In this document: positions 1 to 7,063 of the stretch, in pieces | How positions within the stretch are numbered: position 1 is the stretch's first letter | How the letters are laid out: each line of letters opens with the position of its first letter | Origin: Prevotellaceae bacterium UBA1787 | Lineage (GTDB): Bacteria; Bacteroidota; Bacteroidia; Bacteroidales; Bacteroidaceae | Assembly (NCBI GenBank): GCA_002315195.1 | Contig: DCGD01000040.1 | Location: forward strand, 6,135-16,444 | Reading direction: 5' to 3' | DNA length: 10,310 bases | Notes under the pieces: generated by a model | The model's database searches: none | Told to the model about the DNA's origin: nothing | Seen by the model: the letters and a program-made list of their open reading frames with translations, nothing else | Program-made: the position numbers and the translations under genes

Positions 1-452
1 CAGAAAAGCAGAAGGCAAAATATACCTATGGCGTGTTGGAACGTCAGTTCAGAAATATGTTTGAGAAGGCTTCTCGTGCAGGAGGCGTAACGGGTGAAGT
101 TTTGATGCAATACTTGGAGGCTCGTTTGGACAACTTGGTATATCGTTTGGGAATTGCGCCTACGAGAGCGGCAGCTCGCCAGTTGGTAAATCACAAGCAT
201 ATCGTTGTAGATGGAGAGGTGGTTAATATCCCTTCCTATTCTGTAAAACCTGGTCAAATTATCGGCGTACGTGAGAAGTCAAAGTCGTTGGAAGTCATCT
301 CTGATGCTTTGGCTGGATTCAATCACAGTAAGTATCCTTGGATTGAATGGGATGAAAATCTCAAGAGCGGAAAGTTTTTGCATCTGCCCGAACGTGCAGA
401 TATTCCAGAAAACATCAAGGAACAGTTGATAGTTGAATTGTACTCTAAATAA
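1..452 (+). CDS. rpsD: 30S ribosomal protein S4, C-terminal part (5' end outside window)
   Basis: Ribosomal protein S4 is a primary 16S rRNA-binding protein that starts assembly of the small subunit body. The first complete codon is at position 3, and the frame is open from there to the TAA at 450-452, giving 149 visible residues. The family is about 200 residues long, so roughly the first quarter lies upstream. The visible part opens with [19 protein letters not shown], typical of S4. It then carries the S4 RNA-binding domain, from about [11 protein letters not shown] through [21 protein letters not shown] to the [13 protein letters not shown] segment. An internal ATG at 33 would give a shorter product, but clear homology continues upstream of it, so it is not the start. 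rpoA follows after 10 bases. The order rpsD-rpoA-rplQ is the usual tail of the alpha ribosomal operon. In many bacteria S4 represses this operon, but no such site is visible here. Confidence 0.97.
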   Translation, partial: EKQKAKYTYGVLERQFRNMFEKASRAGGVTGEVLMQYLEARLDNLVYRLGIAPTRAAARQLVNHKHIVVDGEVVNIPSYSVKPGQIIGVREKSKSLEVISDALAGFNHSKYPWIEWDENLKSGKFLHLPERADIPENIKEQLIVELYSK

Positions 453-462
453 AAATTAATTA

Positions 463-1449
463 ATGGCGATATTAGCATTTCAAAAACCCGACAAAGTTGT
501 AATGTTGGAAGAAACCCCAATGTACGGGAAATTCGAATTCCGTCCATTGGAACCTGGTTTTGGAACAACGATAGGAAACGCATTGCGTCGTATCCTGTTA
601 TCCTCTTTGGAAGGCTTTGCAATCAACACCATTCGTATCAGTGGTGTTGAGCATGAGTTTTCCACTGTCCCAGGTGTGCGTGAGGATGTAACCAATATTA
701 TTCTGAACTTGAAGCAAGTACGTTTCAGACAGACGGTCAACGAATTTGAATCAGAAAAGGTTAGTATCACCGTCGAAAATTCTACAGATTTTAAAGCCGG
801 TGATTTAGGTAAAGCCCTGACCGGATTTGAAGTGTTAAATCCAGATTTGGTAATATGCAATATTGATCCAAGTGCTACAATGCAGATTGAAATCACCATC
901 AACAAGGGAAGAGGTTATGTTTCTTCAGAGGAAAACAGACCTTACTGCACGGTAGAAAACATGTTGCCAATAGATTCCATTTACACCCCTATCCGTGATG
1001 TAAAATATGCTGTGGATAATTATCGTGTAGAGCAGAAAACCGATTACGAACAATTAACTCTTGAGATTACTACGGATGGCTCCATAAGTCCAAAAGATGC
1101 ATTAAAGGAGGCTGCCAAGATTCTCATCTATCATTTCGTTTTGTTTTCGGAAGAAAAGATTACGCTTGAAAATTCCGATGACGAAATTACCAATGAGTTT
1201 GATGAGGAAACGCTCCGTATGCGTCAGTTGCTGAAAACTAAATTGGTAGATATGAATTTGTCCGTTCGCGCGTTGAATTGTCTCAAGGTTGCCAATGTTG
1301 AAACTCTCGGCGACTTGGTTCAGTACAACAAGAATGATCTTCTTAAGTTCCGTAACTTCGGCAAGAAATCTCTTTCTGAGCTTGATGCTTTGTTAGATAA
1401 TTTGAATCTGTCTTTCGGGCTCGATATCTCCAAGTATAAATACGAATGA
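463..1449 (+). CDS. rpoA: DNA-directed RNA polymerase subunit alpha
   Basis: The alpha subunit dimerises to nucleate RNA polymerase assembly, and its C-terminal domain contacts UP elements and activators. The 328 residues match the usual length. The N-terminal domain (about 1-230) has the strongly conserved [20 protein letters not shown] and [20 protein letters not shown] segments and ends near [19 protein letters not shown] short acidic linker (about 236-250) leads to the C-terminal domain. That domain contains [12 protein letters not shown], equivalent to the DNA-contacting helix of E. coli alpha, followed by [25 protein letters not shown] split across its helix-hairpin-helix. The start ATG at 463 gives [11 protein letters not shown], the standard Bacteroidota alpha N-terminus. 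There is no Shine-Dalgarno; the leader is A/T-rich (aaaaattaatta), as expected for this phylum. rplQ follows after 13 bases and is surely cotranscribed. Confidence 0.98.
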   Translation: MAILAFQKPDKVVMLEETPMYGKFEFRPLEPGFGTTIGNALRRILLSSLEGFAINTIRISGVEHEFSTVPGVREDVTNIILNLKQVRFRQTVNEFESEKVSITVENSTDFKAGDLGKALTGFEVLNPDLVICNIDPSATMQIEITINKGRGYVSSEENRPYCTVENMLPIDSIYTPIRDVKYAVDNYRVEQKTDYEQLTLEITTDGSISPKDALKEAAKILIYHFVLFSEEKITLENSDDEITNEFDEETLRMRQLLKTKLVDMNLSVRALNCLKVANVETLGDLVQYNKNDLLKFRNFGKKSLSELDALLDNLNLSFGLDISKYKYE

Positions 1450-1462
1450 AATTGAATAAATC

Positions 1463-1936
1463 ATGAGACATAACAAGAAATTTAATCACTTGAGCCGCAC
1501 CGCTTCCCACAGAGCGTCCATGTTGGCCAACATGACTTGTTCCCTTATCAAATATAAGAGGATTACGACCACTGTTGCCAAGGCTAAGGCATTGAGAAAG
1601 TATGTTGAACCACTTATAACAAAGTGCAAGGAAGACACTACCAACTCTCGTCGAGTTATATTCAGCTATCTGCAAGACAAGGAAGCTGTAAAAGAACTGT
1701 TCAAAGAGGTGTCTGTAAAGGTTGCAGATCGTCCGGGAGGATATACTCGCATCATCAAATTGGGTATCCGCAAGGATGACGCCGCACCTATCTGCTTTAT
1801 CGAATTTGTTGACTTTGATGAGAACATGGCAAAGGCTGCCAAGAAGACCCGCCGTACCCGTCGTTCTCGTCGCTCATCAGCAAATGCGGCTACTGAAACT
1901 ACCGTCGAAGGAACAGAAGAAGTTGCAGCTGAATAA
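1463..1936 (+). CDS. rplQ: 50S ribosomal protein L17
   Basis: L17 is a large-subunit protein near the polypeptide exit tunnel. The N-terminal ~115 residues are typical L17: [20 protein letters not shown], then [23 protein letters not shown] with the signature basic region, then [15 protein letters not shown]. Total length is 157 residues against roughly 115-130 in many bacteria. The excess is a C-terminal tail rich in Lys/Arg ([15 protein letters not shown]), then in Ala, Thr and Glu. As far as I know such extensions are normal for L17 of Bacteroidota, so I do not read it as a fusion. The gene lies 13 bases after rpoA and is followed 35 bases later by a strong terminator, so it is the last gene of the operon. 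Confidence 0.97.
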   Translation: MRHNKKFNHLSRTASHRASMLANMTCSLIKYKRITTTVAKAKALRKYVEPLITKCKEDTTNSRRVIFSYLQDKEAVKELFKEVSVKVADRPGGYTRIIKLGIRKDDAAPICFIEFVDFDENMAKAAKKTRRTRRSRRSSANAATETTVEGTEEVAAE

Positions 1937-1971
1937 GTTTAAGAGTAGAGAATAGTTTCTCATTCATCTTA

Positions 1972-2009
1972 AAGAACGTCAAGTTTTCGGCTTGACGTTC
2001 TTGTTTTTT
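1972..2009 (+). terminator. Rho-independent terminator closing the rpsD-rpoA-rplQ operon
   Basis: A perfect 12-bp stem, AAGAACGTCAAG (1972-1983) paired with CTTGACGTTCTT (1991-2002), encloses a 7-base loop and is followed by GTTTTTT (2003-2009). It lies 35 bases after the rplQ stop codon. This is a textbook intrinsic terminator and marks the end of the ribosomal operon. Confidence 0.93.
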
Positions 2010-2230
2010 ATGTGATTTCTTGGCCGAAAGATTCCAGCTACCCCTACCAGTTTATGTCACTGAGACACATTTTTGATTATTCAGTCGTAATATTAACCAA
2101 TTTATGAGTCTTCTTGAATAAGTCAAATTTTTAGAATTGTAAAATATTGACTATCAATGCTCATTTTTCATAATAAACTTTTTATAGTGGACTCATGTAT
2201 GCATGGCTCACTTACGCTGGGAAAGACAAA

Positions 2231-2254
2231 AGCGACAAAATACTGACTGTCGCT
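2231..2254. repeat. 7-bp inverted repeat
   Basis: AGCGACA (2231-2237) and TGTCGCT (2248-2254) form a perfect 7-bp stem with a 10-base loop. Read on the - strand, the stem is followed by TTTTG, resembling a weak terminator. However, no gene on that strand lies just upstream of it, so its role is unclear. Confidence 0.4.
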
Positions 2255-2357
2255 ATAGGCATGAAAAATGACGCTGCAATTAATGGTAATAAACAATCGT
2301 TTACAATGGTAGATAATCAGAATTAAAATTTGCCAACCTTTCCCAAAATTTTTTCCA

Positions 2358-2390
2358 AAGAAACAAGGATGCAACAACGCCTTGTCTCTT
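2358..2390. repeat. Imperfect 11-bp hairpin
   Basis: AAGAAACAAGG (2358-2368) pairs with CCTTGTCTCTT (2380-2390) with a single A/C mismatch and an 11-base loop. The pairing can be stretched outward with bulges, because CCAA precedes it and TTGTTGG follows. It lies 25 bases before a second hairpin (2416-2442), and the two may be one structured element. Confidence 0.4.
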
Positions 2391-2415
2391 TTGTTGGTAT
2401 GAAGCAATCCAACCA

Positions 2416-2442
2416 CCTCACTTCCCGTTCAGGGAGGTCAGG
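2416..2442. repeat. Imperfect 11-bp hairpin with GGGAGG-type arms
   Basis: CCTCACTTCCC (2416-2426) faces GGGAGGTCAGG (2432-2442) across a 5-base loop, with nine Watson-Crick pairs, one possible G-U pair and one C/C mismatch. The arms resemble those of the perfect palindrome at 2601-2624 in their CTCCC/GGGAGGT core. The two could be diverged copies of one intergenic repeat type. Confidence 0.45.
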
Positions 2443-2600
2443 ACAGACCGTTCCATATAGGCAACAATATGTTGATGCCATCTTGCAAAAAATTACGGTT
2501 TCCTTAAATCCGCGGTCAGTTTATTTGCCCGATTCAAAAAACAGGTACTTACATTTTCGGTTCATCCGATCTCTTGAGGTGCAATGAATGTGATAAACCT

Positions 2601-2624
2601 CACAACCTCCCCGGGGAGGTTGTG
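2601..2624. repeat. Perfect 24-bp palindrome
   Basis: The half-site CACAACCTCCCC (2601-2612) is followed at once by its exact reverse complement GGGGAGGTTGTG (2613-2624), with no spacer. As RNA it would fold into a very stable GC-rich hairpin, but no U-tract follows on either strand, so it is not a standard terminator. It could be an intergenic palindromic repeat of the REP or small-transposon type, or a dimeric protein-binding site. The sequence alone does not decide. Confidence 0.7.
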
Positions 2625-2836
2625 GGAAATGTGCGCTCTGAAAGAGCAAAAGTAAAAATTAGAGAGTTGTTTCATTCCATGGATACAATCACACTTGAAG
2701 AACCTTGAAGTTGAGAAAATGAATGAAGGTGACACTCCAACATTAAATCCAAAACAACATTCAGAAACCATACTTGGTAAGACAATACAGAAGTCTATCG
2801 TGTCGTCCATCGTATGACGGCGCAACCTTAGCATCA

Positions 2837-2856
2837 AATTCAGCCAAGACTGAATT
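2837..2856 (-). terminator. Possible weak terminator after the GH9-CE4 gene
   Basis: A perfect 7-bp inverted repeat, AATTCAG (2837-2843) and CTGAATT (2850-2856) with a 6-base loop, begins 14 bases downstream of the GH9-CE4 stop codon when read on the - strand. It is followed there only by TG, not by a U-tract, and the stem is A/T-rich. It is the best-placed hairpin for ending this transcript, but a weak one. Confidence 0.25.
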
Positions 2857-2869
2857 CCTGTCCGAACTT

Positions 2870-5383
2870 TCAAGATTCCAGCAACTCCTTTAATGAAACG
2901 AACTTGTATCCTCGTGACCGAAGCGACTCAATGATTTTTGGAAGATATTTGTAAAATTTATCCGTCCTTGCATCCGAGGTTCCAAAGTGCAACAAGAGCA
3001 AGTGCCCGTTTAGACCGTTTGGCAGGTTTTTGTCGGCGTTCATGAGATTGTTGAACAAGCGTTCGCTGCTGTAGTAACTTTTCATGTCCGGTGTGGTGTA
3101 GTCACCATTGCTTGCCGTGCCTGGTGTGTAGTTGATGACTTGCAAACCCAACTGATTGGACCATGATGAAATGATTGCGTTGTAATGTTCGTATGGAGGT
3201 ATGAAATATGGTGCGTCTTCTTTTTTGATGCCGAATTTTGCGAGCAGTTCGTAGCTTTTCTTCATGTCTTTCTCGAATTCTTCCTGTTTTACAAGCATGG
3301 TGTCTCTTCTGTCCCAAGGATAATAGAGCAGGTGTCCGTAAGAGTGGCTGCCGACGTAGTGTCCATCGTTGATGAGACGTTTGACAGTTTCGGGATACAT
3401 TTCAAAAAATTGTCCTGTAAAGAAAAAGGCACCTTTTATTTTGTATCGTTTGAGGGTTGGAATAATAACATCGGCACCGTCTGCCTTGTCTGCCGCGGTA
3501 AATACCAGGCAGATTTTCTTTTCTTCCGGATTACCTCTGTAAATACCTCCCTCTCGATATACGTTGTGGTCGGGCTTTCCTTTCATTTGAATGCGTCCTT
3601 CTTCCTCGTAGGTGGAAAGTGGAAATGTCAAAGACGCGGTTCCGTCCATTGTCGGTTCGTTGGTAGAGTAGTCATGCGTGTTGTCGTGGTAAACCATGAT
3701 GTCGGGTTGGAACAAATCATAGTTGTTGTAAAGGCCTTTGGCGTCGGGAACAAGACTTACGCCCCACAAACTTTTGAAAATAGAGGTATAAACAGGTCCA
3801 TCGACCAGTCCTCCCGTCGTGTTTCCAAGACCTAACCGTATGGCGCTTTGGTGTGGTTGGCGAGGGTAATTTCCACCTATGGGCAGTTCAATAATCATGC
3901 TTGCTCCCCAAGGGTTGCAGCCGAGCAGCCAGTCGCGCAATGCGCCTTCCATTTCCTCATATTGCTTGTCTCCTGTCAGTTGACGGTAAAGGATGCATTG
4001 TGACAGCATTGCCGTTGTCAGGTTGTTGGAACACCAAATTGAGGGGATCCCGTAAAGGAATGGCGAATTTTGCGCACGTTCCCAAACGGCATGGATGCCT
4101 TTTTTGAGAAAGGAAACGAATTCTTTGCGCATATTCTTGTCTCCATGTTTTGCTACTTGATAATGACCTACATTAAAGAATGGGTACCATTGGTAGTGGC
4201 GGGCGGTATCTTTGCCCATCCATGGAGTGGTAGGTTCCTGGCGCCCATATTTGGTCGCTTCTTGAAGAAAATGGGTGTTGCCTGTTGTGCGATACAATTC
4301 AATGGCACCTAATTCCATGTCATCGACCCAGTTGGTTTCTTCATAGATATAAGGTGAGAGAATGGAAACGGTTTGGCAGCAACCTGGTTTTTCGACACCG
4401 ACTTGGTAGGCATCCTCGGCCTTGGCTTCAATTTCTTTGGCGAATTCGGGGTAGAAAGGTTTCAGAATACGGGAACCCATGGCAAAATCGCTGGCGAATT
4501 TTCCCGCCGTGCTGGCCACGCCCTTTGTGTTGTTCATGAATTTGCCTCTCCGTTGTGGTTTGCCATCGCAGAAATACACGGGGCGCCCATTGTTTTTCCC
4601 CCATCCATAATTGGCTATGTCATCATGTGGCCGTCTCATGCCGACATGGTCGCGGTCGTCCGCCAGTTGGTTATAAAGTTCACCTTTTTCTGGATTCATT
4701 CGGTTGAGCCAGTCCATACCCCAATATATTTCATCGATGATGTCAGGTATTCCGTTGGAACCGGCGTGTCCGTTGGCTTTGTAGTTGTCGTGGAAAGCGT
4801 TGGGGTTCTGTTCGTAAGCCAACATCATTTGGTAAATGGCGTTGGCTGAGGTTGTTGTATATTGCAGGCAGTCACCTGCGTCGTGCCATCCGCCACGCAC
4901 GTCGATATGCTGGCCGGACTTGGTGGGATGGTTGGTAATATATCCATCTTTTTGGTGACAACTGTCTCCGAAAAATGGATTGTAACCGCAACGTTGCTGA
5001 CGCATGTAATTCAGGACAAAGTCGGCCGTTCCCTTGTATACTCTCCCGTTTATGGGAAAATTGGGAGATTGAATGTCACCGCATTGTATGAAATAGGTGC
5101 CAGGCTTTTCAAATTTGCTGAAGTTGAGTCGGTATGTCGCTTTCATCTGCCCCATTTTTCCGCAGCGCCTTATTTGTGTTTTTCCGAAATGAGCCGCCGT
5201 TTTCATGGTGAAAGCGTCTATTAGGTCAAACCCATTTACGTCGAGTTCGTCTTGAGTAATTAAGACGGCAACTTTGCTTGTTTGTGGGATATAACCTAAT
5301 TGATTGATACGAATCCAACTGTCGGCATTGGTTGTCAAGACAATTGTCAGAAATAGGCAGAGGAGTGAAATTCTAAGTTTCAT
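2870..5383 (-). CDS. Secreted GH9 cellulase-like enzyme fused to a CE4/NodB-type deacetylase domain
   Basis: An 837-residue exported enzyme, probably acting on a beta-linked polysaccharide. Residues 1-20 are a signal peptide (MKLRISLLCLFLTIVLTTNA). Residues ~22-115 resemble the Ig-like N-terminal domain of GH9 enzymes (IRINQLGYIPQTSKVAV). Residues ~120-595 are the GH9 (alpha/alpha)6 barrel, with WHDAGD at 166-171 supplying the catalytic base (Asp168/Asp171). GCNPWGAS leads to PHQS around His511, and DYSTNEP at 571-577 supplies the probable acid Glu576. All GH9 catalytic positions are therefore present. Residues ~622-837 are a CE4-like domain. The metal-binding HSYGH (680-684) and the LLLLH near the end (His799) are kept. 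The usual TFDDG motif is replaced by FTAADKADG (628-636), and RxPY by IPPY (728-731). GH9 family members include endoglucanases and exo-glucosaminidases, so the exact substrate is open. The gene is divergent from the GH29 cluster and probably belongs to the same island. Confidence 0.9.
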   Translation of the reverse strand: MKLRISLLCLFLTIVLTTNADSWIRINQLGYIPQTSKVAVLITQDELDVNGFDLIDAFTMKTAAHFGKTQIRRCGKMGQMKATYRLNFSKFEKPGTYFIQCGDIQSPNFPINGRVYKGTADFVLNYMRQQRCGYNPFFGDSCHQKDGYITNHPTKSGQHIDVRGGWHDAGDCLQYTTTSANAIYQMMLAYEQNPNAFHDNYKANGHAGSNGIPDIIDEIYWGMDWLNRMNPEKGELYNQLADDRDHVGMRRPHDDIANYGWGKNNGRPVYFCDGKPQRRGKFMNNTKGVASTAGKFASDFAMGSRILKPFYPEFAKEIEAKAEDAYQVGVEKPGCCQTVSILSPYIYEETNWVDDMELGAIELYRTTGNTHFLQEATKYGRQEPTTPWMGKDTARHYQWYPFFNVGHYQVAKHGDKNMRKEFVSFLKKGIHAVWERAQNSPFLYGIPSIWCSNNLTTAMLSQCILYRQLTGDKQYEEMEGALRDWLLGCNPWGASMIIELPIGGNYPRQPHQSAIRLGLGNTTGGLVDGPVYTSIFKSLWGVSLVPDAKGLYNNYDLFQPDIMVYHDNTHDYSTNEPTMDGTASLTFPLSTYEEEGRIQMKGKPDHNVYREGGIYRGNPEEKKICLVFTAADKADGADVIIPTLKRYKIKGAFFFTGQFFEMYPETVKRLINDGHYVGSHSYGHLLYYPWDRRDTMLVKQEEFEKDMKKSYELLAKFGIKKEDAPYFIPPYEHYNAIISSWSNQLGLQVINYTPGTASNGDYTTPDMKSYYSSERLFNNLMNADKNLPNGLNGHLLLLHFGTSDARTDKFYKYLPKIIESLRSRGYKFVSLKELLES

Positions 5384-5415
5384 GGGTCATAATTGAAAGT
5401 TACTAATATCAAATG

Positions 5416-5423
5416 CAAATCTA
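5416..5423 (-). promoter_or_regulatory. Candidate -7 element for the GH9-CE4 gene
   Basis: On the - strand this reads TAGATTTG, matching the Bacteroidota -7 consensus TAnnTTTG, and it lies 32 bases upstream of the GH9-CE4 start codon. The matching -33 TTTG is poor: the nearest is TTTC (5447-5450), with a slightly long spacer of 23 bases. A match to a short consensus in A/T-rich DNA can arise by chance. Confidence 0.4.
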
Positions 5424-5499
5424 CAAAATTTCTTGCGAGTTGTATGGAAAGATTTCAATACATTTTCTTTTCATGTACGTTTTTTTATCAATTAATTTC

Positions 5500-5507
5500 T
5501 AACTTTG
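5500..5507 (+). promoter_or_regulatory. Candidate -7 element for the fucosidase-led cluster
   Basis: TAACTTTG matches TAnnTTTG, the Bacteroidota -7 box, and ends 23 bases before the GH29 start codon, so the 5' leader would be short. A T-run (5480-5486) sits at about the right distance for the -33 region but lacks a clean TTTG. With the element on the other strand it suggests divergent transcription from this 147-bp intergenic region. Confidence 0.45.
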
Positions 5508-5530
5508 CAGATGTTGAGAAATAGAAGCGT

Positions 5531-7051
5531 ATGTATAATTCAAATCATCTGAAATCATTTTTTTTATTGGCATTGTCATTTTTGTGCGTAGAGACTTATT
5601 CGCAGTTGCCGCTTGTTTCAGAAACCTTGGAGAATGTTGAAAATGAACCTATCCCGGTTCATCCAGTGCCCCATCCCCGCCAGTTGAAATGGATGCGGAC
5701 GGAGTTTTATGCCTTTTATCATTATGGAATGGATACGTTCACTGGGCTTGAATGGGGAAATGGTGATGAAGATGAATCCAAATATGCCCCTCGGGAAAAA
5801 CCGAACCCTTATCAATGGCTCAAGGCGGCCAAGTCCGCCGGCATGAAAGCGGGAATAGCCGTAGTGAAGCATCATGATGGTTTTTGCCTGTGGCCGACTT
5901 CTACAACCACGCATAGTATAGCCAATGAGAAAGTACCTGAAAATGGAAAGGTAAACATTGCGCTTGAATTTGCGAAGGCAGCGCGGAGATTGAAGATGAA
6001 ATATGGTTTCTATGTCTCTCCGTGGGATCGCAATTCAGCCTTGTACGGAACAGACAAATATGTTACCGATGTTTTTCTGAAACAATGTTCGGAATTGGCG
6101 GCATACGGAAACGACCAGTACGAGATGTGGTTTGACGGAGCCAATGGGGGAACGGGATGGTATGGTGGTCAAAAAGGCAGGAAGAGTGTTGACCGGGCTT
6201 CCTACTATGATGTTCCCAACTCGCGCGACACGGTTCATGCCGTCAATAACGACTGCGTCATGTGGGGAGTCGGCGGAGAAGCGCGCTGGATTGGCAATGA
6301 GTCCGGTTGGGCGGGGGAAACAAACTGGTGTACGGACAATCGTGTCGAAGGACGAGACCAGCCTAATGCCGCGACTGGAACCGAAGATGGATGGATGTGG
6401 CTTCCGGGAGAAGCGGATTGGAAGGCTACCACGGGTGGCTGGTTTTATAAGGATACGGAAGAAGTGCAGTCCGCAGAACGGCTTTTCCAAGCATATCTTG
6501 AGACGGTGGGACGCAATTCGTCATTCATTCTCAATCTGCCTCCGGGAAAGACCGGATCGCTGCCCGAAGCGACGGTAAGACGAATGAAGGAATTGGGCGA
6601 TATGTTAAAACTGCGTTTGGGAAAAGATTTGGCAAAAGGGGCCAAGGTGACGGCTTCCGAAGTCCGCGCACCTGGGAAAAAGCGTACATTCGCGACCGAA
6701 AACGTATTGGACAATTCATGTGATACCTATTGGGCGGCCCAAGACGGAACGAATGACTGTTGGCTTCAGCTTGAACTCCCTAAGGTGAAGACCATACATT
6801 ATGTTCTCTTGCAAGAACATATTGCCTTGGGACAGAGGGTGAGAGCGTTTTCAATAGAAACATCCATGGATGGACGAAATTGGCAACCATTTGGCGGCAA
6901 CATGCCAACCACCACCATTGGTTACAAACGTATCATTTCCCATAATGGTTCTACAAAAGAATATGGAGAGGGCGTAAAGGCCAAATATGTAAGAGTGAAT
7001 GTTACGGACAGCAAAGCTTGCCCCACCATGGAAAGAATAGCACTATATTAA
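5531..7051 (+). CDS. GH29 alpha-L-fucosidase with C-terminal F5/8-type (discoidin) domain
   Basis: A 506-residue secreted retaining exo-fucosidase that would remove terminal alpha-L-fucose from glycans. Residues 1-25 are a signal peptide ending near ETYSQ. The GH29 barrel spans about 45-360. It shows HPRQLKWMRTEFYAFYHYG near its start, then KHHDGFCLW (113-121), YGFYVSPWDRN (158-168) and MWFDGANG (199-206), in which Asp202 is the expected nucleophile. Glu257 in WIGNES or Glu250 is a candidate acid/base. The barrel ends with the typical RNSSFILNLPPG (328-339). Residues ~370-506 fit an F5/8C beta-sandwich: AKVTASE, then NVLDNSCDTYWAAQDG, WLQLELPKVKTIHYVLLQE and KYVRVNV. The domain arrangement and motif style suggest the subfamily B group (often alpha-1,3/1,4-specific), but I cannot prove that by eye. 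It heads a + strand cluster; the next gene starts after 12 bases. Sampled codons are more GC-rich than those in rpoA. Confidence 0.92.
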   Translation: MYNSNHLKSFFLLALSFLCVETYSQLPLVSETLENVENEPIPVHPVPHPRQLKWMRTEFYAFYHYGMDTFTGLEWGNGDEDESKYAPREKPNPYQWLKAAKSAGMKAGIAVVKHHDGFCLWPTSTTTHSIANEKVPENGKVNIALEFAKAARRLKMKYGFYVSPWDRNSALYGTDKYVTDVFLKQCSELAAYGNDQYEMWFDGANGGTGWYGGQKGRKSVDRASYYDVPNSRDTVHAVNNDCVMWGVGGEARWIGNESGWAGETNWCTDNRVEGRDQPNAATGTEDGWMWLPGEADWKATTGGWFYKDTEEVQSAERLFQAYLETVGRNSSFILNLPPGKTGSLPEATVRRMKELGDMLKLRLGKDLAKGAKVTASEVRAPGKKRTFATENVLDNSCDTYWAAQDGTNDCWLQLELPKVKTIHYVLLQEHIALGQRVRAFSIETSMDGRNWQPFGGNMPTTTIGYKRIISHNGSTKEYGEGVKAKYVRVNVTDSKACPTMERIALY

Positions 7052-7063
7052 TAAAGGAAAGCA

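Larger units (their letters stand above)
2010..2869. other. Gene-poor intergenic stretch with scattered inverted repeats
   Basis: About 860 bases separate the ribosomal operon terminator from the 3' end of the GH9 gene, so both flanking genes point into this region. I see no open frame with recognisable protein character, no tRNA and no clear transposon ends. Frames of 80-100 codons exist on both strands but look random. Four inverted repeats are listed separately (2231-2254, 2358-2390, 2416-2442, 2601-2624). The stretch is long for a compact bacterial chromosome. It may be decayed sequence, or hold an unannotated small RNA or intergenic repeat elements. That is inference. Confidence 0.6.

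Noticed and set aside
2168..2416. 82-codon - strand frame in the intergenic gap
   Set aside because: The composition is unlike a protein, no homologue comes to mind, and it crosses two inverted repeats.
2601..2624. The 24-bp palindrome read as a terminator for the GH9-CE4 gene
   Set aside because: It is about 245 bases past the stop codon and has no T-run on either strand; the weak hairpin at 2837-2856 is better placed.
2562..2873. 103-codon - strand frame starting with TTG and overlapping the GH9-CE4 stop by four bases
   Set aside because: The overlap looks like translational coupling, but the translation is Cys/Phe-rich with no recognisable motif and runs straight through the 24-bp palindrome, so it is probably chance.
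3185..3835. 216-codon open frame on the + strand
   Set aside because: It is antisense to the well-supported GH9-CE4 gene, and its translation is Val/Phe/Cys-rich with no domain. It is a by-product of codon bias on the other strand, as are 4373-4849 and 4862-5224.
6035..6578. Overlapping 150-codon frames on both strands inside the fucosidase gene
   Set aside because: Both lie within conserved GH29 barrel coding sequence and have no protein-like character of their own.
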